A stretch of DNA of 22,113 bases from Aliarcobacter sp. (GTDB lineage Bacteria; Campylobacterota; Campylobacteria; Campylobacterales; Arcobacteraceae), in assembly GCA_017996075.1 (NCBI GenBank), contig JAGOHQ010000001.1:1-22113 (forward strand). Direction: 5' to 3'. Position 1 is the first letter of the stretch. Every line of letters starts with the position of its first letter. Positions 7,563-15,539 of the stretch are shown piece after piece. Below the pieces are notes generated by a model. That model saw only the letters and a program-made list of their open reading frames with translations, was not told the DNA's origin and did no database searches. The position numbers were made by a program, and so were the translations under genes.

Positions 7563-8919
7563 AGATTTAAATTTAGAACAGAATTTAATAGAAAACCTTG
7601 AAAGTTTGGGTTATAAAACATTAACTCCTATTCAAGAAAATAGTTTAAAATATAGCTTAGAAAAAAAAGATATTATCGCTCGAGCAAAAACAGGAAGTGG
7701 AAAAACCCTAGCTTTTTGTTTACCAATTATAAATAACCTAGATAAGAAAAAATATAGAGTTCAATCTTTGATTTTAGCTCCAACAAGAGAGTTAGCAACT
7801 CAAATAGCAACAACTTTAAGAGAAGTTCTAAGATCTACACAAAATATAAAAGTATTAACACTATGCGGAGGAGTTCCCTATAGACCACAAGTTGTTTCAC
7901 TTGAACACGAGGCTCATATTATTGTAGGAACTGCTGGAAGAGTATTAAAGCATATAAATGAAGGAAATTTAAAACTAGAAAATATAAATACTTTTGTTTT
8001 AGATGAAGCAGATAAAATGTTAGATATGGGATTTTTTGATGACATTTCAAATGTATGTTCACTTTTACCAAAACAAAGACAAACTCTTCTTTTTTCTGCA
8101 ACATTTTCAAACGAGATTAAAAATTTGGCTTTAGAATTTTTAAATAATCCAGTGAATATTGAAGTTGAAGATGAAGAACAAAATATTATAAAACAAGTTT
8201 TTTATGAAGTAAATTCAAGAGATGCAAAAGATAACTTAATAGAAAAATTGATAAAAAAATACCAAGCAAATAGTACAATAATTTTTTGTAATCAAAGAGT
8301 AACGTGCGAAGAGTTAGCAGATTCTCTTTATGAAAGAGATATTGATGCTCTTACTCTTCATAGTGATTTGGACCAAAAACAAAGAGATGAAACTCTTACT
8401 ATATTTTCAAATAAAAGTTACCCAGTTTTAATAGCAAGTGATGTTGCAAGTAGAGGAATTGATATAAATGATATAGATTTGGTAATTAACTATGATTTAG
8501 CTTTGAACTACAAAATACACACGCATCGTATTGGAAGAACAGCAAGAGCTGGAAAAGGTGGAGTTGCTACTACTTTTGTTTTACCAAATGAATCAAAGAG
8601 TTCATTAGAGATAAAAGAGCATTTTCCTGATATTGTATTTGAAGATGAAAAAGAGATTGTTTTTGACAATAGTTTTGAGATAGATTCTATTTTTAGATCA
8701 ATCTTTATAAATGGTGGGAAAAAACAAAAATTGAGAAAAGGTGATATTTTAGGTTGTCTAACAGTGGCTTTAGGATTAAATGTTAATGATATAGGTAAAA
8801 TTGATGTTTTTGATTTCTGTTCATATGTGGCACTTAAAAAAGATAAATTAAAGTTTGTTTTAGAAAATTTACAAAAAACAAAAATTAAAGGTAAGTATTA
8901 TAATATTTATGAAAAATAA
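7552..8919 (+). CDS. dbpA: ATP-dependent RNA helicase DbpA (DEAD-box)
   Basis: A 455-residue DEAD-box helicase with all core motifs: Q-motif region T-P-I-Q-E-N (25-30), motif I A-K-T-G-S-G-K-T (45-52), Ia P-T-R-E-L-A (77-82), II D-E-A-D (151-154), III S-A-T (182-184), IV I-I-F-C-N-Q (243-248), V S-D-V-A-S-R-G-I-D (296-304) and VI H-R-I-G-R-T-A-R-A-G (325-334). The C-terminal ~70 residues carry the DbpA-type RNA-binding domain: L-R-K-G-D-I-L-G-C-L-T (394-403) and D-I-G-K-I-D-V-F (413-420), then F-C-S-Y-V-A-L. That domain in E. coli targets hairpin 92 of 23S rRNA, so a role in late 50S subunit assembly is expected. ATG at 7552 lies inside the end of the DedA-family gene, after a purine-rich stretch. 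Confidence 0.92.
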   Translation: MIFRDLNLEQNLIENLESLGYKTLTPIQENSLKYSLEKKDIIARAKTGSGKTLAFCLPIINNLDKKKYRVQSLILAPTRELATQIATTLREVLRSTQNIKVLTLCGGVPYRPQVVSLEHEAHIIVGTAGRVLKHINEGNLKLENINTFVLDEADKMLDMGFFDDISNVCSLLPKQRQTLLFSATFSNEIKNLALEFLNNPVNIEVEDEEQNIIKQVFYEVNSRDAKDNLIEKLIKKYQANSTIIFCNQRVTCEELADSLYERDIDALTLHSDLDQKQRDETLTIFSNKSYPVLIASDVASRGIDINDIDLVINYDLALNYKIHTHRIGRTARAGKGGVATTFVLPNESKSSLEIKEHFPDIVFEDEKEIVFDNSFEIDSIFRSIFINGGKKQKLRKGDILGCLTVALGLNVNDIGKIDVFDFCSYVALKKDKLKFVLENLQKTKIKGKYYNIYEK

Positions 8920-8965
8920 TAAAAGTTTTATAAATAATAATAAAAAAATTTAGAAAATATGCTAA

Positions 8966-8971
8966 TATAAT
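8966..8971 (+). promoter_or_regulatory. Candidate extended -10 box for the diguanylate cyclase gene
   Basis: TATAAT lies in the 82-base spacer after dbpA, about 30 bases before the next ATG, with TG a few bases upstream (TGCTAATATAAT). It suggests the cyclase has its own promoter. Confidence 0.5.
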
Positions 8972-9001
8972 GCTTATTTTAGAATTTAATTAGGAATATA
9001 A

Positions 9002-11137
9002 ATGTTTAGAAATAGTTTATTTTTAAAAATAGTAATAATTTTTACAATTCCTGTTATGGGAATATTGCTTTTTAGCTCTTTTATGGTTTATGAAAAAATA
9101 AATATTATAGAAGATTTAAAACACAATGAGCTCAGACTAGATTATATAAAAAATAGTGAAAAATTAATAATCTCTTTAAAGCAAGAAAAAATGATTTCAT
9201 TGGAGCAATTGTCAAATAATAATAAATTAAAAATTCTTTCAGAACAACAAGATAAGACAAAACATATTGTAAATATTTTTTTTGCTACAGTAGAAGCTCT
9301 TTCTTGGAAAACTAAATGGAAAGATCAATTAAATGATATTAATTTATCTATTAAGTCATTAGAAAATTTTAGAAAAAAAGTTTTAAACAATGAAGTAAAT
9401 GAAGAGATTGTAAAAGATAAATACAATGAAGTTAATAAAAAAATTATTGATATGCTTTTTTTAATAAAATTTAAACATGATACAACTTCTTATATACAAG
9501 AACTTTTAAAACTTGAAAGTGAAATTTATGATGACGTTAGTATAGAAAAATTAAAGAATAATTTTAATTTTATGATTTTATCTTTGTCAAATGAGATGAA
9601 ATTTTTTGAAGAACAAATTACTTTTGAAAGAAATTTAAGTTTTGTTTTTTTATTCTTTTGTTTCTTTACTTTAATTCCGATGTTTTTTATACTAAAAAAT
9701 ATTATTTACAATGAACAAGAATATTTTTCTAAAATTCAAAAACACAAAAATATACATGAACTTTTAAATCATACAAATAAGTTTTTATCAAAAACTATGA
9801 AAAAAGATGATTTGTATTTTGATATTAGTGAGCTTTTAAGTGATAACAAGGATCTAGCTTTTAATTTTGTATTTGATTTAGAAACTAAAAAAATAATTGC
9901 TCAAAATGGTGAATATAAAGATGTTGTGATAAAACACGAAGATAGATTTAAAGATTTCTCACAAGAAAATATAATATCAAAAACAATAAAAAGAGAGTCT
10001 AATATTGTAATAAATGATTTTAAAGCTGAAAATGTATCAATTTTTTATAATAAAGCAAATGAGTTTAATATAAACTCAATGGCAACATTTCCTATAAAAA
10101 AATTTGATAATGTTGTTGGTGTTTTAGTACTTTACTCAACTAAGCTTAACTTTTTTGATAGTGAAGTAGAAATGCTTTTTAGTAAAATGGTTTTTGATAT
10201 TACAAACTGTTTAGAAAAATTTGAGTATGAAGATATAAGATTAAAACAAGATTATGAGTTGAGACTTTCGTCTTATGCCTTTGATTCTTCATCACCAATG
10301 ATTATTACAGATGAAAAAAACAATATAATTAAAGTAAATCAAGCATTTTGTCAAATTCTTGGTTATTCAAAAGAAGAGTTAATTGGCCAAAACCCTCGTA
10401 TTTTTAAAACAGCTCATCAAGATAAAACTTTAGTTGAAGATATATGGAATAATTTAAAAACAAATGGAACATGGAGTGGAGATGTTTATAATAAAAAATC
10501 AAATGGAGACTTAATTGCTTTAAGAAGTACAATTACAGCTATTAAAAATGATGATGGTAAAGTTACTAATTATCTTGCTCAATATATGGATATTAGTGAG
10601 CAAAAAGATAAAGAGAAAATTTTAGAGTATCAAGCAACTCATGATAATTTAACAGGACTTCCTAATAGACTTCTTTTGACAGATAGAATAGAAAGAGCAA
10701 TTACAAAAACTGTAAGACACAATATTTTTGGCGGTCTTATTTTTATAGATTTAGATAACTTTAAAGAGGTAAATGACACTTTAGGTCATAATGTTGGGGA
10801 TATTCTTTTGATTACCGTTGCAAAAAAATTGAAAGAGTGTGTAAGAGAAGAAGATACGGTTTCTAGAATTGGTGGAGATGAGTTTATAGTTTTACTCGAT
10901 AATATTGGAAATAACATAGCAGATGCTAGAAGAAATATAAACTTTTTGGCTGAGAAGATAAAAGAAGCATTAAATAGTATAACTCATCTACAAGGTCATG
11001 TGAATGTTTCAACTCCAAGTATAGGAATAACTTTGTTTAGTGATTCAAGTGCTAGTGTTCAAGATATAATAAAACAAGCAGATACAGCAATGTATAGTGC
11101 AAAAAAACAAGGAAAGAATACAATAGAGTTCTTCTAA
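9002..11137 (+). CDS. Membrane sensor diguanylate cyclase (extracytoplasmic helical sensor, GAF-like, PAS, GGDEF)
   Basis: A 711-residue protein predicted to make c-di-GMP from two GTP. Helix 1 is at about 8-28 and helix 2 at about 211-231, enclosing an extracytoplasmic all-helical sensor. The sensor's L-K-Q-E-K-M-I-S-L-E-Q-L stretch (59-70) resembles nitrate/nitrite-sensing (NIT) domains, though this is tentative. A GAF-like fold follows at about 250-405 (M-A-T-F-P-I, V-V-G-V-L-V-L-Y-S), then PAS at about 423-533 (S-P-M-I-I-T-D, N-Q-A-F-C-Q-I-L-G-Y-S) and GGDEF at about 545-711. The active site is intact: D-L-D-N-F-K (583-588) and G-G-D-E-F (624-628). The inhibitory site R-E-E-D (615-618) sits exactly five residues upstream, predicting product feedback inhibition. 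ATG has an AGGAA site at 8992-8996. There is no EAL domain. The signal sensed is unknown. Confidence 0.9.
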   Translation: MFRNSLFLKIVIIFTIPVMGILLFSSFMVYEKINIIEDLKHNELRLDYIKNSEKLIISLKQEKMISLEQLSNNNKLKILSEQQDKTKHIVNIFFATVEALSWKTKWKDQLNDINLSIKSLENFRKKVLNNEVNEEIVKDKYNEVNKKIIDMLFLIKFKHDTTSYIQELLKLESEIYDDVSIEKLKNNFNFMILSLSNEMKFFEEQITFERNLSFVFLFFCFFTLIPMFFILKNIIYNEQEYFSKIQKHKNIHELLNHTNKFLSKTMKKDDLYFDISELLSDNKDLAFNFVFDLETKKIIAQNGEYKDVVIKHEDRFKDFSQENIISKTIKRESNIVINDFKAENVSIFYNKANEFNINSMATFPIKKFDNVVGVLVLYSTKLNFFDSEVEMLFSKMVFDITNCLEKFEYEDIRLKQDYELRLSSYAFDSSSPMIITDEKNNIIKVNQAFCQILGYSKEELIGQNPRIFKTAHQDKTLVEDIWNNLKTNGTWSGDVYNKKSNGDLIALRSTITAIKNDDGKVTNYLAQYMDISEQKDKEKILEYQATHDNLTGLPNRLLLTDRIERAITKTVRHNIFGGLIFIDLDNFKEVNDTLGHNVGDILLITVAKKLKECVREEDTVSRIGGDEFIVLLDNIGNNIADARRNINFLAEKIKEALNSITHLQGHVNVSTPSIGITLFSDSSASVQDIIKQADTAMYSAKKQGKNTIEFF

Positions 11138-11154
11138 ACTTCTATTGTATTTTA
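11118..11154. terminator. Terminator at the end of the diguanylate cyclase gene
   Basis: A 10-bp perfect inverted repeat ATACAATAGA/TCTATTGTAT (11118-11127 with 11141-11150) with a 13-base loop is followed by TTTATAT. The loop contains the stop codon at 11135-11137. The next gene converges from the right, and the minus strand also carries a T-rich run after the stem, so it could act both ways. Confidence 0.6.
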
Positions 11155-11179
11155 TATAGTTTAATAAAATAAATTTTAT

Positions 11180-12079
11180 CTACATTTCATCTTTTAAATA
11201 GTCATCATATGGGTCTAGATGAATATTTACAATCCAATTTCTATTTTTATCAATAAGTTTTATGCTATCTTCAATATGGTCACATATTTTGTGTGCTTCT
11301 ATAAGTGTAATTTGTTGAGTATTAAAAACTATATGAGCTTCTACAAAAGTTTTATTTGCAGCTTCTCTTGTTTTTAATAAATGGAAGTTACTTAAATTTG
11401 GGTCATTTTTCAAAATATCTTCAATTTTTAAAACCAAATCATCATCAACTGAAGCATCAAGTAAAACTAACACTCCTTTTTTAATAAGAGAAAATGCTGA
11501 ATATATAATATAAAAAGCTATTAGAACACCAATAATCACATCAAATATTTCCATATTTGTAAAATGAACCAAAATTAAAGAGAATAAAACTGCAAGATTA
11601 CTTAAAACATCTGTTTTATAATGTAAGGCATCTGCTTTTATTACCATTGAGTTTGTTTTTTTTGCAACACTGTTTAAATAAATCACTAAAGATATTGTTA
11701 TTATCAATGAAATTATCATAACATAAATAGAGATATCAAGATATGAAGAAGTCTCTTTGTAGATGGCTTTTTTTATAGCTTCATAAAGTAAATATAAACC
11801 AGAAATTGTAATTACAATACCTTCAATAAATAAGGCCAAAGCTTCTATTTTTCCTCTTCCGTAGTTGAACTTTTTATCTGCTGGTTTTTCTGAGTTTAAA
11901 ATTGCAAAGTAATTAAATATTGATACAAACATATCTAAAACAGAATCAATAGCTGAAGCTAAAACAGCAACAGAACCACTAAGAATTCCTAAGGCAAGTT
12001 TTATTAGAGTTAATATTGCTGCAACACTTGAAGATATTATTGTTGCTTTTTTTTGAGGTGAAATTTTATTTTTTAACAT
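11180..12079 (-). CDS. Cation diffusion facilitator (CDF) family metal exporter
   Basis: A 299-residue inner-membrane metal/proton antiporter. Six hydrophobic segments precede a soluble C-terminal domain (about 205-299). The transport-site residues match E. coli FieF numbering exactly: D45 and D49 in helix 2 (S-A-I-D-S-V-L-D) and H153 and D157 in helix 5 (D-A-L-H-Y-K-T-D), giving the DD-HD site of Zn/Fe-type CDFs. In the FieF interface site (D68, H71, H75), D68 is kept but the two His positions are Phe71 and Arg75, so that second site looks lost. The C-terminal part keeps the CDF cytoplasmic domain with H-I-V-F and I-H-L-D segments. The ATG is 2 bases after the pdxH stop, so it is cotranscribed and likely translationally coupled. 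Zn2+, Fe2+ or Mn2+ export is possible; the metal is not decided. Confidence 0.87.
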   Translation of the reverse strand: MLKNKISPQKKATIISSSVAAILTLIKLALGILSGSVAVLASAIDSVLDMFVSIFNYFAILNSEKPADKKFNYGRGKIEALALFIEGIVITISGLYLLYEAIKKAIYKETSSYLDISIYVMIISLIITISLVIYLNSVAKKTNSMVIKADALHYKTDVLSNLAVLFSLILVHFTNMEIFDVIIGVLIAFYIIYSAFSLIKKGVLVLLDASVDDDLVLKIEDILKNDPNLSNFHLLKTREAANKTFVEAHIVFNTQQITLIEAHKICDHIEDSIKLIDKNRNWIVNIHLDPYDDYLKDEM

Positions 12080-12081
12080 AT

Positions 12082-12720
12082 TTATGGAGCCAATCTTGAG
12101 ATTGTCCAGTTACCATTTTCTTGTATTTCATACAAAAATCTATCATGAAGTCTATCTTCTCCACCTTGCCAAAATTCAATTCTTATAGGTTTTAAAATAT
12201 ATCCGCCCCAAAAAGATGGAATTGGTATCTCTTTATTTAAAAATTTTCTTTTCATCTCATCAAATTTTTGCTCCAACAAGGCTCTTGAACTAATAGTTTC
12301 ACTCTGTCTTGAAACCCAAGCTCCTAGCTGACTACCTTTTGGACGACTTAAAAAATATTTTAGAGAATCAGCTTTTGATATTTTTTCAATATTTGCCTCA
12401 ATTTTTATCTGTCTTTCTAGTGCTAACCATGTAAAAAGTGCAGCTACTTTAGGGTTTTGTTCTATCTGTTTTGCTTTTTTACTCTCATAATTTGTAAAAA
12501 ATACAAAACCTTCATTATCAAAATATTTTAGTAAAACTGTTCTAATGCTAGGCATCATATCAGAACCAACAGTTGATAGTGAAAAAGCATTTGGTTCTAA
12601 TAGATTTTCATTTATGGCATCATTAAACCAACTTTCAAACTGTTTAAAAGGATTTTTATTTAAATCTTTTATGTCAAAATTTTTTGTAGTATATTTTCCT
12701 CTTATACTTGCTAAATCCAA
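12082..12720 (-). CDS. pdxH: Pyridoxamine/pyridoxine 5'-phosphate oxidase
   Basis: A 212-residue FMN-dependent oxidase that converts pyridoxine- or pyridoxamine-5'-phosphate to pyridoxal 5'-phosphate; E. coli PdxH has 218 residues. Family motifs are in order: FMN-binding R-T-V-L-L-K (60-65), F-F-T-N-Y-E-S-K-K-A (74-83), R-Q-I-K-I (103-107), substrate-binding R-P-K-G-S-Q-L-G-A-W-V-S-R-Q-S (126-140), F-W-G-G-Y (170-174), R-I-E-F-W-Q-G (180-186), R-L-H-D-R (190-194) and the canonical C-terminal R-L-A-P. The start is TTG at 12720, supported by AAAAAGGAG with GGAG at 12726-12729, five bases upstream; the first Met further in would cut into conserved sequence. It is the first gene of a two-gene unit with the CDF transporter. 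Confidence 0.93.
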   Translation of the reverse strand: MDLASIRGKYTTKNFDIKDLNKNPFKQFESWFNDAINENLLEPNAFSLSTVGSDMMPSIRTVLLKYFDNEGFVFFTNYESKKAKQIEQNPKVAALFTWLALERQIKIEANIEKISKADSLKYFLSRPKGSQLGAWVSRQSETISSRALLEQKFDEMKRKFLNKEIPIPSFWGGYILKPIRIEFWQGGEDRLHDRFLYEIQENGNWTISRLAP

Positions 12721-12848
12721 AATTGCTCCTTTTTAAAATAATAGATATTCAAATATGCGGTATTTTATATCTTATTTATTTAAAACCTCTTTATCTTTGT
12801 TTTTTTTGTGAAGTAATAAAAAATAATAATTATTTTAAAATATTATAG

Positions 12849-12854
12849 TATAAT
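12849..12854 (+). promoter_or_regulatory. Candidate -10 box (TATAAT) for the EAL-domain gene
   Basis: AGTATAATC lies about 40 bases upstream of the TTG start at 12895, in the 174-base divergent spacer shared with pdxH. The rest of that spacer is AT-rich without other clear signals. Confidence 0.5.
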
Positions 12855-12894
12855 CAAATTTCAATTTTTAATTAGCTTAAAAGAAGGGAATATA

Positions 12895-14601
12895 TTGAGA
12901 TTTACAATTTTAGAGTACTCGCTTTTTCTTGTAATAATTTTTTTAATTACTTTATTAATAATAAAATACTTTAGTTTAAAAAAGCTAAAGGCAGAACAAA
13001 AAGAACTTAAAAGAAAATCTAATATTTTAAGACAATATAATAAAGCTACAAAATCATCAAATATTATTTCAAACAGCGATTTAAAAGGAAATATCACATA
13101 TGTAAATGATACATTTTGTGAAGTTTCACAATACAAAAGAGAAGAGATTATAGGAAGACCTCATAATATTTTAAGAGGTGAAGAAGATCCTGAAGTTTTT
13201 AAAAATCTATGGACTACTATAAAAAGTGGAAATATTTGGAGAGGAAATTTAAAAAATAAAAAGAAAGATGGAACATACTACTATATAAACACTACAATAT
13301 CTCCAATATTTGATGAAGATGGAGAGATTTTTGAGTATGTTGCAATAAGACATGAAATTACGGATTTAGTTCTAAAAACAGAAAAATTAAATAGAATTTT
13401 AAGAGAAGATTATTTAACTGAAATAGGAAGCAGATATAAACTTATAGAAGATATAAGTAAACAAGAAAACTTGAGTATATCAATATTAGATATAAAAAAT
13501 TTTAGTGAGGTAAATGACTTTTTTGGCTACAAAATAGGAGATTATATTTTAAAATTACTTGCTAAAAGAATAGAAGAATTAGTTATAAAAAAACCAAAAT
13601 ATGGTGTTTATAGGCTAACATCTGATGTTTTTGCAATATTAGCTTCAAATGAACAAAAGAGTGATTTTATAAAAAATATAGAAGAGATTTCAAAAATAAT
13701 ATCTTCAAAAGCAGTTCGAGCAAAAGGTAGAGAGATATTTGTTTCTCTTAATTATAGCTTCTCTTTTGAGCCAAAAAGTTCACTTCTTGAAACTGCAAAT
13801 GTTATGAGAAAATATACAAAATCAAATCCAAATCAGATTATTTATGATAGAAATTTAGAGATAGAAAAAGATTATGAAAAGAATATTTTTTGGACATTAA
13901 AAATTAAAAAAGCTTTGGAAAGTAACGATATTATTCCATATTATCAAGCAATATATAATTTGCAAACAAATAAAATAGAAAAATATGAAGCTTTAATGAG
14001 ACTAAATGATTCTGGAAAAATTGTATCTCCATTTTTCTTTTTAGATATTGCAAAAAAATCTGGGCAATATTTACAACTAACAAAAAGAATGATTGATTGT
14101 AGTTTTGAATATTTCAAAGATAAAGATTTTGAATTTTCTATAAATTTTACTTTTCAAGATATTGCAAACGAAGAAATTTCTAACTATGTTATAGAAAAAA
14201 TAAAAGAGTTAAATATTGGAAATAGAGTTGTTTTTGAAATTGTTGAAAGCGAAGAGATTGATGATTTTAATCTAATAAATGGATTTTTTTCTACTATTAG
14301 AAAATTAGGTTGTAAAATCGCAATAGATGACTTTGGAAGTGGATACTCGAATTTTGAGTATTTGATTAAACTAGATGCTGATTATATTAAAATTGATGGC
14401 TCTTTAATCAAAGATGTATTAGTAAGCAAAGGAAATGAAAATATAATTACTATGATTATAAATTTTGCAAAAGATCAAGGATTTAAAACTATTGCAGAGT
14501 TTGTATCTAGTAAAGAGATTTTAGAAAAAGTAAAACATTTGGGTGTTGATTATGTTCAGGGTTATTATATACACGAACCTAGCGAGAAAATAGAAAATTA
14601 A
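12895..14601 (+). CDS. Membrane-anchored PAS / degenerate GGDEF / EAL protein, predicted c-di-GMP phosphodiesterase
   Basis: A 568-residue protein with one N-terminal helix (about 5-25) and a charged linker. A PAS domain lies at about 50-158 (F-C-E-V-S-Q-Y, I-I-G-R-P-H-N-I-L-R), a GGDEF-like fold at about 168-318 and EAL at about 333-565. The GGDEF signature is replaced by T-S-D-V-F (242-246), so this domain should not make c-di-GMP and may be regulatory. The EAL residues look intact: E-A-L (365-367), the Asn in S-I-N-F-T (415-419), Glu in E-I-V-E-S-E (448-453), D-D-F-G-S-G-Y-S (478-485), Lys in Y-I-K-I-D (497-501), Glu in A-E-F (534-536) and Gln in V-Q-G-Y (554-557). It is therefore predicted to hydrolyse c-di-GMP. 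Start TTG at 12895 is supported by an AAGAAGGGAA ribosome site just upstream. Its likely antagonist is the cyclase at 9002-11137. Confidence 0.88.
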   Translation: MRFTILEYSLFLVIIFLITLLIIKYFSLKKLKAEQKELKRKSNILRQYNKATKSSNIISNSDLKGNITYVNDTFCEVSQYKREEIIGRPHNILRGEEDPEVFKNLWTTIKSGNIWRGNLKNKKKDGTYYYINTTISPIFDEDGEIFEYVAIRHEITDLVLKTEKLNRILREDYLTEIGSRYKLIEDISKQENLSISILDIKNFSEVNDFFGYKIGDYILKLLAKRIEELVIKKPKYGVYRLTSDVFAILASNEQKSDFIKNIEEISKIISSKAVRAKGREIFVSLNYSFSFEPKSSLLETANVMRKYTKSNPNQIIYDRNLEIEKDYEKNIFWTLKIKKALESNDIIPYYQAIYNLQTNKIEKYEALMRLNDSGKIVSPFFFLDIAKKSGQYLQLTKRMIDCSFEYFKDKDFEFSINFTFQDIANEEISNYVIEKIKELNIGNRVVFEIVESEEIDDFNLINGFFSTIRKLGCKIAIDDFGSGYSNFEYLIKLDADYIKIDGSLIKDVLVSKGNENIITMIINFAKDQGFKTIAEFVSSKEILEKVKHLGVDYVQGYYIHEPSEKIEN

Positions 14602-14612
14602 CTTTAAAATTA

Positions 14613-14635
14613 CATAAGGATAAAATACCCTTATG
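14613..14635. terminator. Weak hairpin between convergent genes
   Basis: CATAAGG/CCTTATG (14613-14619 with 14629-14635) forms a 7-bp stem with a 9-base loop in the 29-base gap between the EAL gene and the convergent FMN reductase gene, whose stop codon lies in the right arm. No strong T run follows, so its function as a terminator is doubtful. Confidence 0.3.
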
Positions 14636-15140
14636 CTCTTGATAGTTTTGTAAGATTATGTAAAATTGCTATGGCACTATTTTTATTTAGAGATTTATCA
14701 TAAGTAGTTAAAATCTCTCTCGCTAAAATGTTCGCACCTAAGTGTTGAAACATAATTCTCATAGCTTGAAGACCTTTTTGACCTCCGCCTCCACTGTGTG
14801 TTGCTAGTGCTACTATTTTATCATCAAAAGCGTCTCTCCAGTTTTTTGTAGCTCTTGATGTCCAAGCCATTGCATTGTTTAAAACAGGTGGCATAACGCC
14901 GTTATACTCAGGAGCTACAATAATAAATGCTTTTAAATCAATTATTCGTGTAGCTAAATCTAAAACAGACTCTGGAATTCCATTTTTTTCCTCTTCAATC
15001 GTACTATAAAGAGGTAGATTGTAATCTACTAAATTTATAATTTCACTATCATAGTTTAGCTCAATTGCTATTTTTTGAAGTTCAATAGCTAGTTTTTGGT
15101 TGTTATTTGAACTAGCAACAATTATTCCAATTTTTGACAT
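14631..15140 (-). CDS. NADPH-dependent FMN reductase family protein (flavodoxin-like fold)
   Basis: A 169-residue cytoplasmic flavoprotein. The N-terminal strand I-G-I-I-V-A-S-S-N-N-N-Q-K-L (4-17) is the phosphate-binding loop position, slightly divergent from the usual G-S-x-R-x-x-S. The A-P-E-Y-N-G motif (76-81) followed by P-P-V-L-N-N-A-M-A-W is the FMN/isoalloxazine-binding signature of the family, and a T-H-S-G-G-G-G-Q-K-G loop (114-123) follows. The family reduces FMN, quinones, azo compounds or chromate with NAD(P)H; the physiological substrate is not evident. The length is typical (about 170-190). The ATG has an AAGGA site and a candidate -10 box upstream. It stands alone, convergent with the EAL gene. 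Confidence 0.87.
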   Translation of the reverse strand: MSKIGIIVASSNNNQKLAIELQKIAIELNYDSEIINLVDYNLPLYSTIEEEKNGIPESVLDLATRIIDLKAFIIVAPEYNGVMPPVLNNAMAWTSRATKNWRDAFDDKIVALATHSGGGGQKGLQAMRIMFQHLGANILAREILTTYDKSLNKNSAIAILHNLTKLSRA

Positions 15141-15171
15141 AAAAATCCTTAATAAAATATTTTAAAGAAAT

Positions 15172-15177
15172 ATTATA
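15172..15177 (-). promoter_or_regulatory. Candidate -10 box (TATAAT) for the FMN reductase gene
   Basis: GGCTATAATA on the minus strand lies about 32 bases upstream of the ATG at 15140. Confidence 0.45.
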
Positions 15178-15220
15178 GCCAATGATTATTTAAATATGAT
15201 TTTGTGATATTTTTTTAAAG

Positions 15221-15296
15221 TGGTGGCTCGAGACAGAATCGAACTGTCGACACAAGGATTTTCAATCCTTTGCTCTACCGACTGAGCTATCGAGCC
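15221..15296 (-). tRNA. tRNA-Phe (GAA)
   Basis: A complete 76-base cloverleaf with encoded CCA. The acceptor stem is GGCTCGA/TCGAGCC with discriminator A. The D arm is GCTC/GAGC, the anticodon stem AAGGA/TCCTT with loop TTGAAAA (anticodon GAA), and the T arm GACAG-TTCGATT-CTGTC. It is the last tRNA of the three-gene cluster. Confidence 0.96.
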
Positions 15297-15313
15297 ATAA
15301 TATATTTTAAAAG

Positions 15314-15398
15314 TGGTGGTGAGAGAAGGATTTGAACCTTCGAAGCCGTAGGCGGCGGATTTACAGTCCGCAGGATTTGACCACTCTCCAACCTCACC
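15314..15398 (-). tRNA. tRNA-Tyr (GTA)
   Basis: An 85-base class II tRNA with a long variable arm and encoded CCA. The acceptor stem is GGTGAGG/TCTCACC with discriminator A. The anticodon stem is GCGGA/TCCGC with loop CTGTAAA (anticodon GTA), the variable arm is CGCCTACGGC-type, and the T arm is GAAGG-TTCAAAT-CCTTC. It is 17 bases from tRNA-Phe. Confidence 0.96.
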
Positions 15399-15420
15399 AT
15401 AATAAAAGAACTTAAATTCT

Positions 15421-15495
15421 TGGATGGGGTAGAAGGATTCGAACCTTCGAGTGACGGTACCAAAAACCGTTGCCTTACCGCTTGGCGATACCCCA
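15421..15495 (-). tRNA. tRNA-Gln (TTG)
   Basis: A 75-base cloverleaf with encoded CCA. The acceptor stem is TGGGGTA/TACCCCA with a weak U1-A72 first pair and discriminator U. The D arm is GCC/GGC, the anticodon stem ACGGT/ACCGT with loop TTTTGGT (anticodon TTG), and the T arm GAAGG-TTCGAAT-CCTTC. The U1-A72 pair is a known recognition element for GatCAB transamidation, the expected route to Gln-tRNA in Campylobacterota. It is first in the cluster. Confidence 0.96.
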
Positions 15496-15513
15496 TTAAT
15501 TTAAGTGGACGGT

Positions 15514-15519
15514 ATTGTA
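15514..15519 (-). promoter_or_regulatory. Candidate -10 box (TACAAT) for the tRNA cluster
   Basis: On the minus strand GATTATACAAT is followed by GTCC and lies about 19 bases upstream of the 5' end of tRNA-Gln, well placed for a short tRNA leader. Confidence 0.5.
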
Positions 15520-15539
15520 TAATCTTAATTATTAAAATT

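Noticed and set aside
12545..12736. Plus-strand ORF of 63 codons
   Set aside because: Antisense to the pdxH N-terminus; no ribosome site.
12861..13136. Minus-strand ORF of 91 codons
   Set aside because: Antisense to the start and PAS region of the EAL gene; hydrophobic content reflects complemented A-rich codons.
15287..15496. Minus-strand open frame of 69 codons
   Set aside because: It lies entirely over the tRNA-Gln and tRNA-Tyr genes and the edge of tRNA-Phe; structured tRNA sequence explains it.
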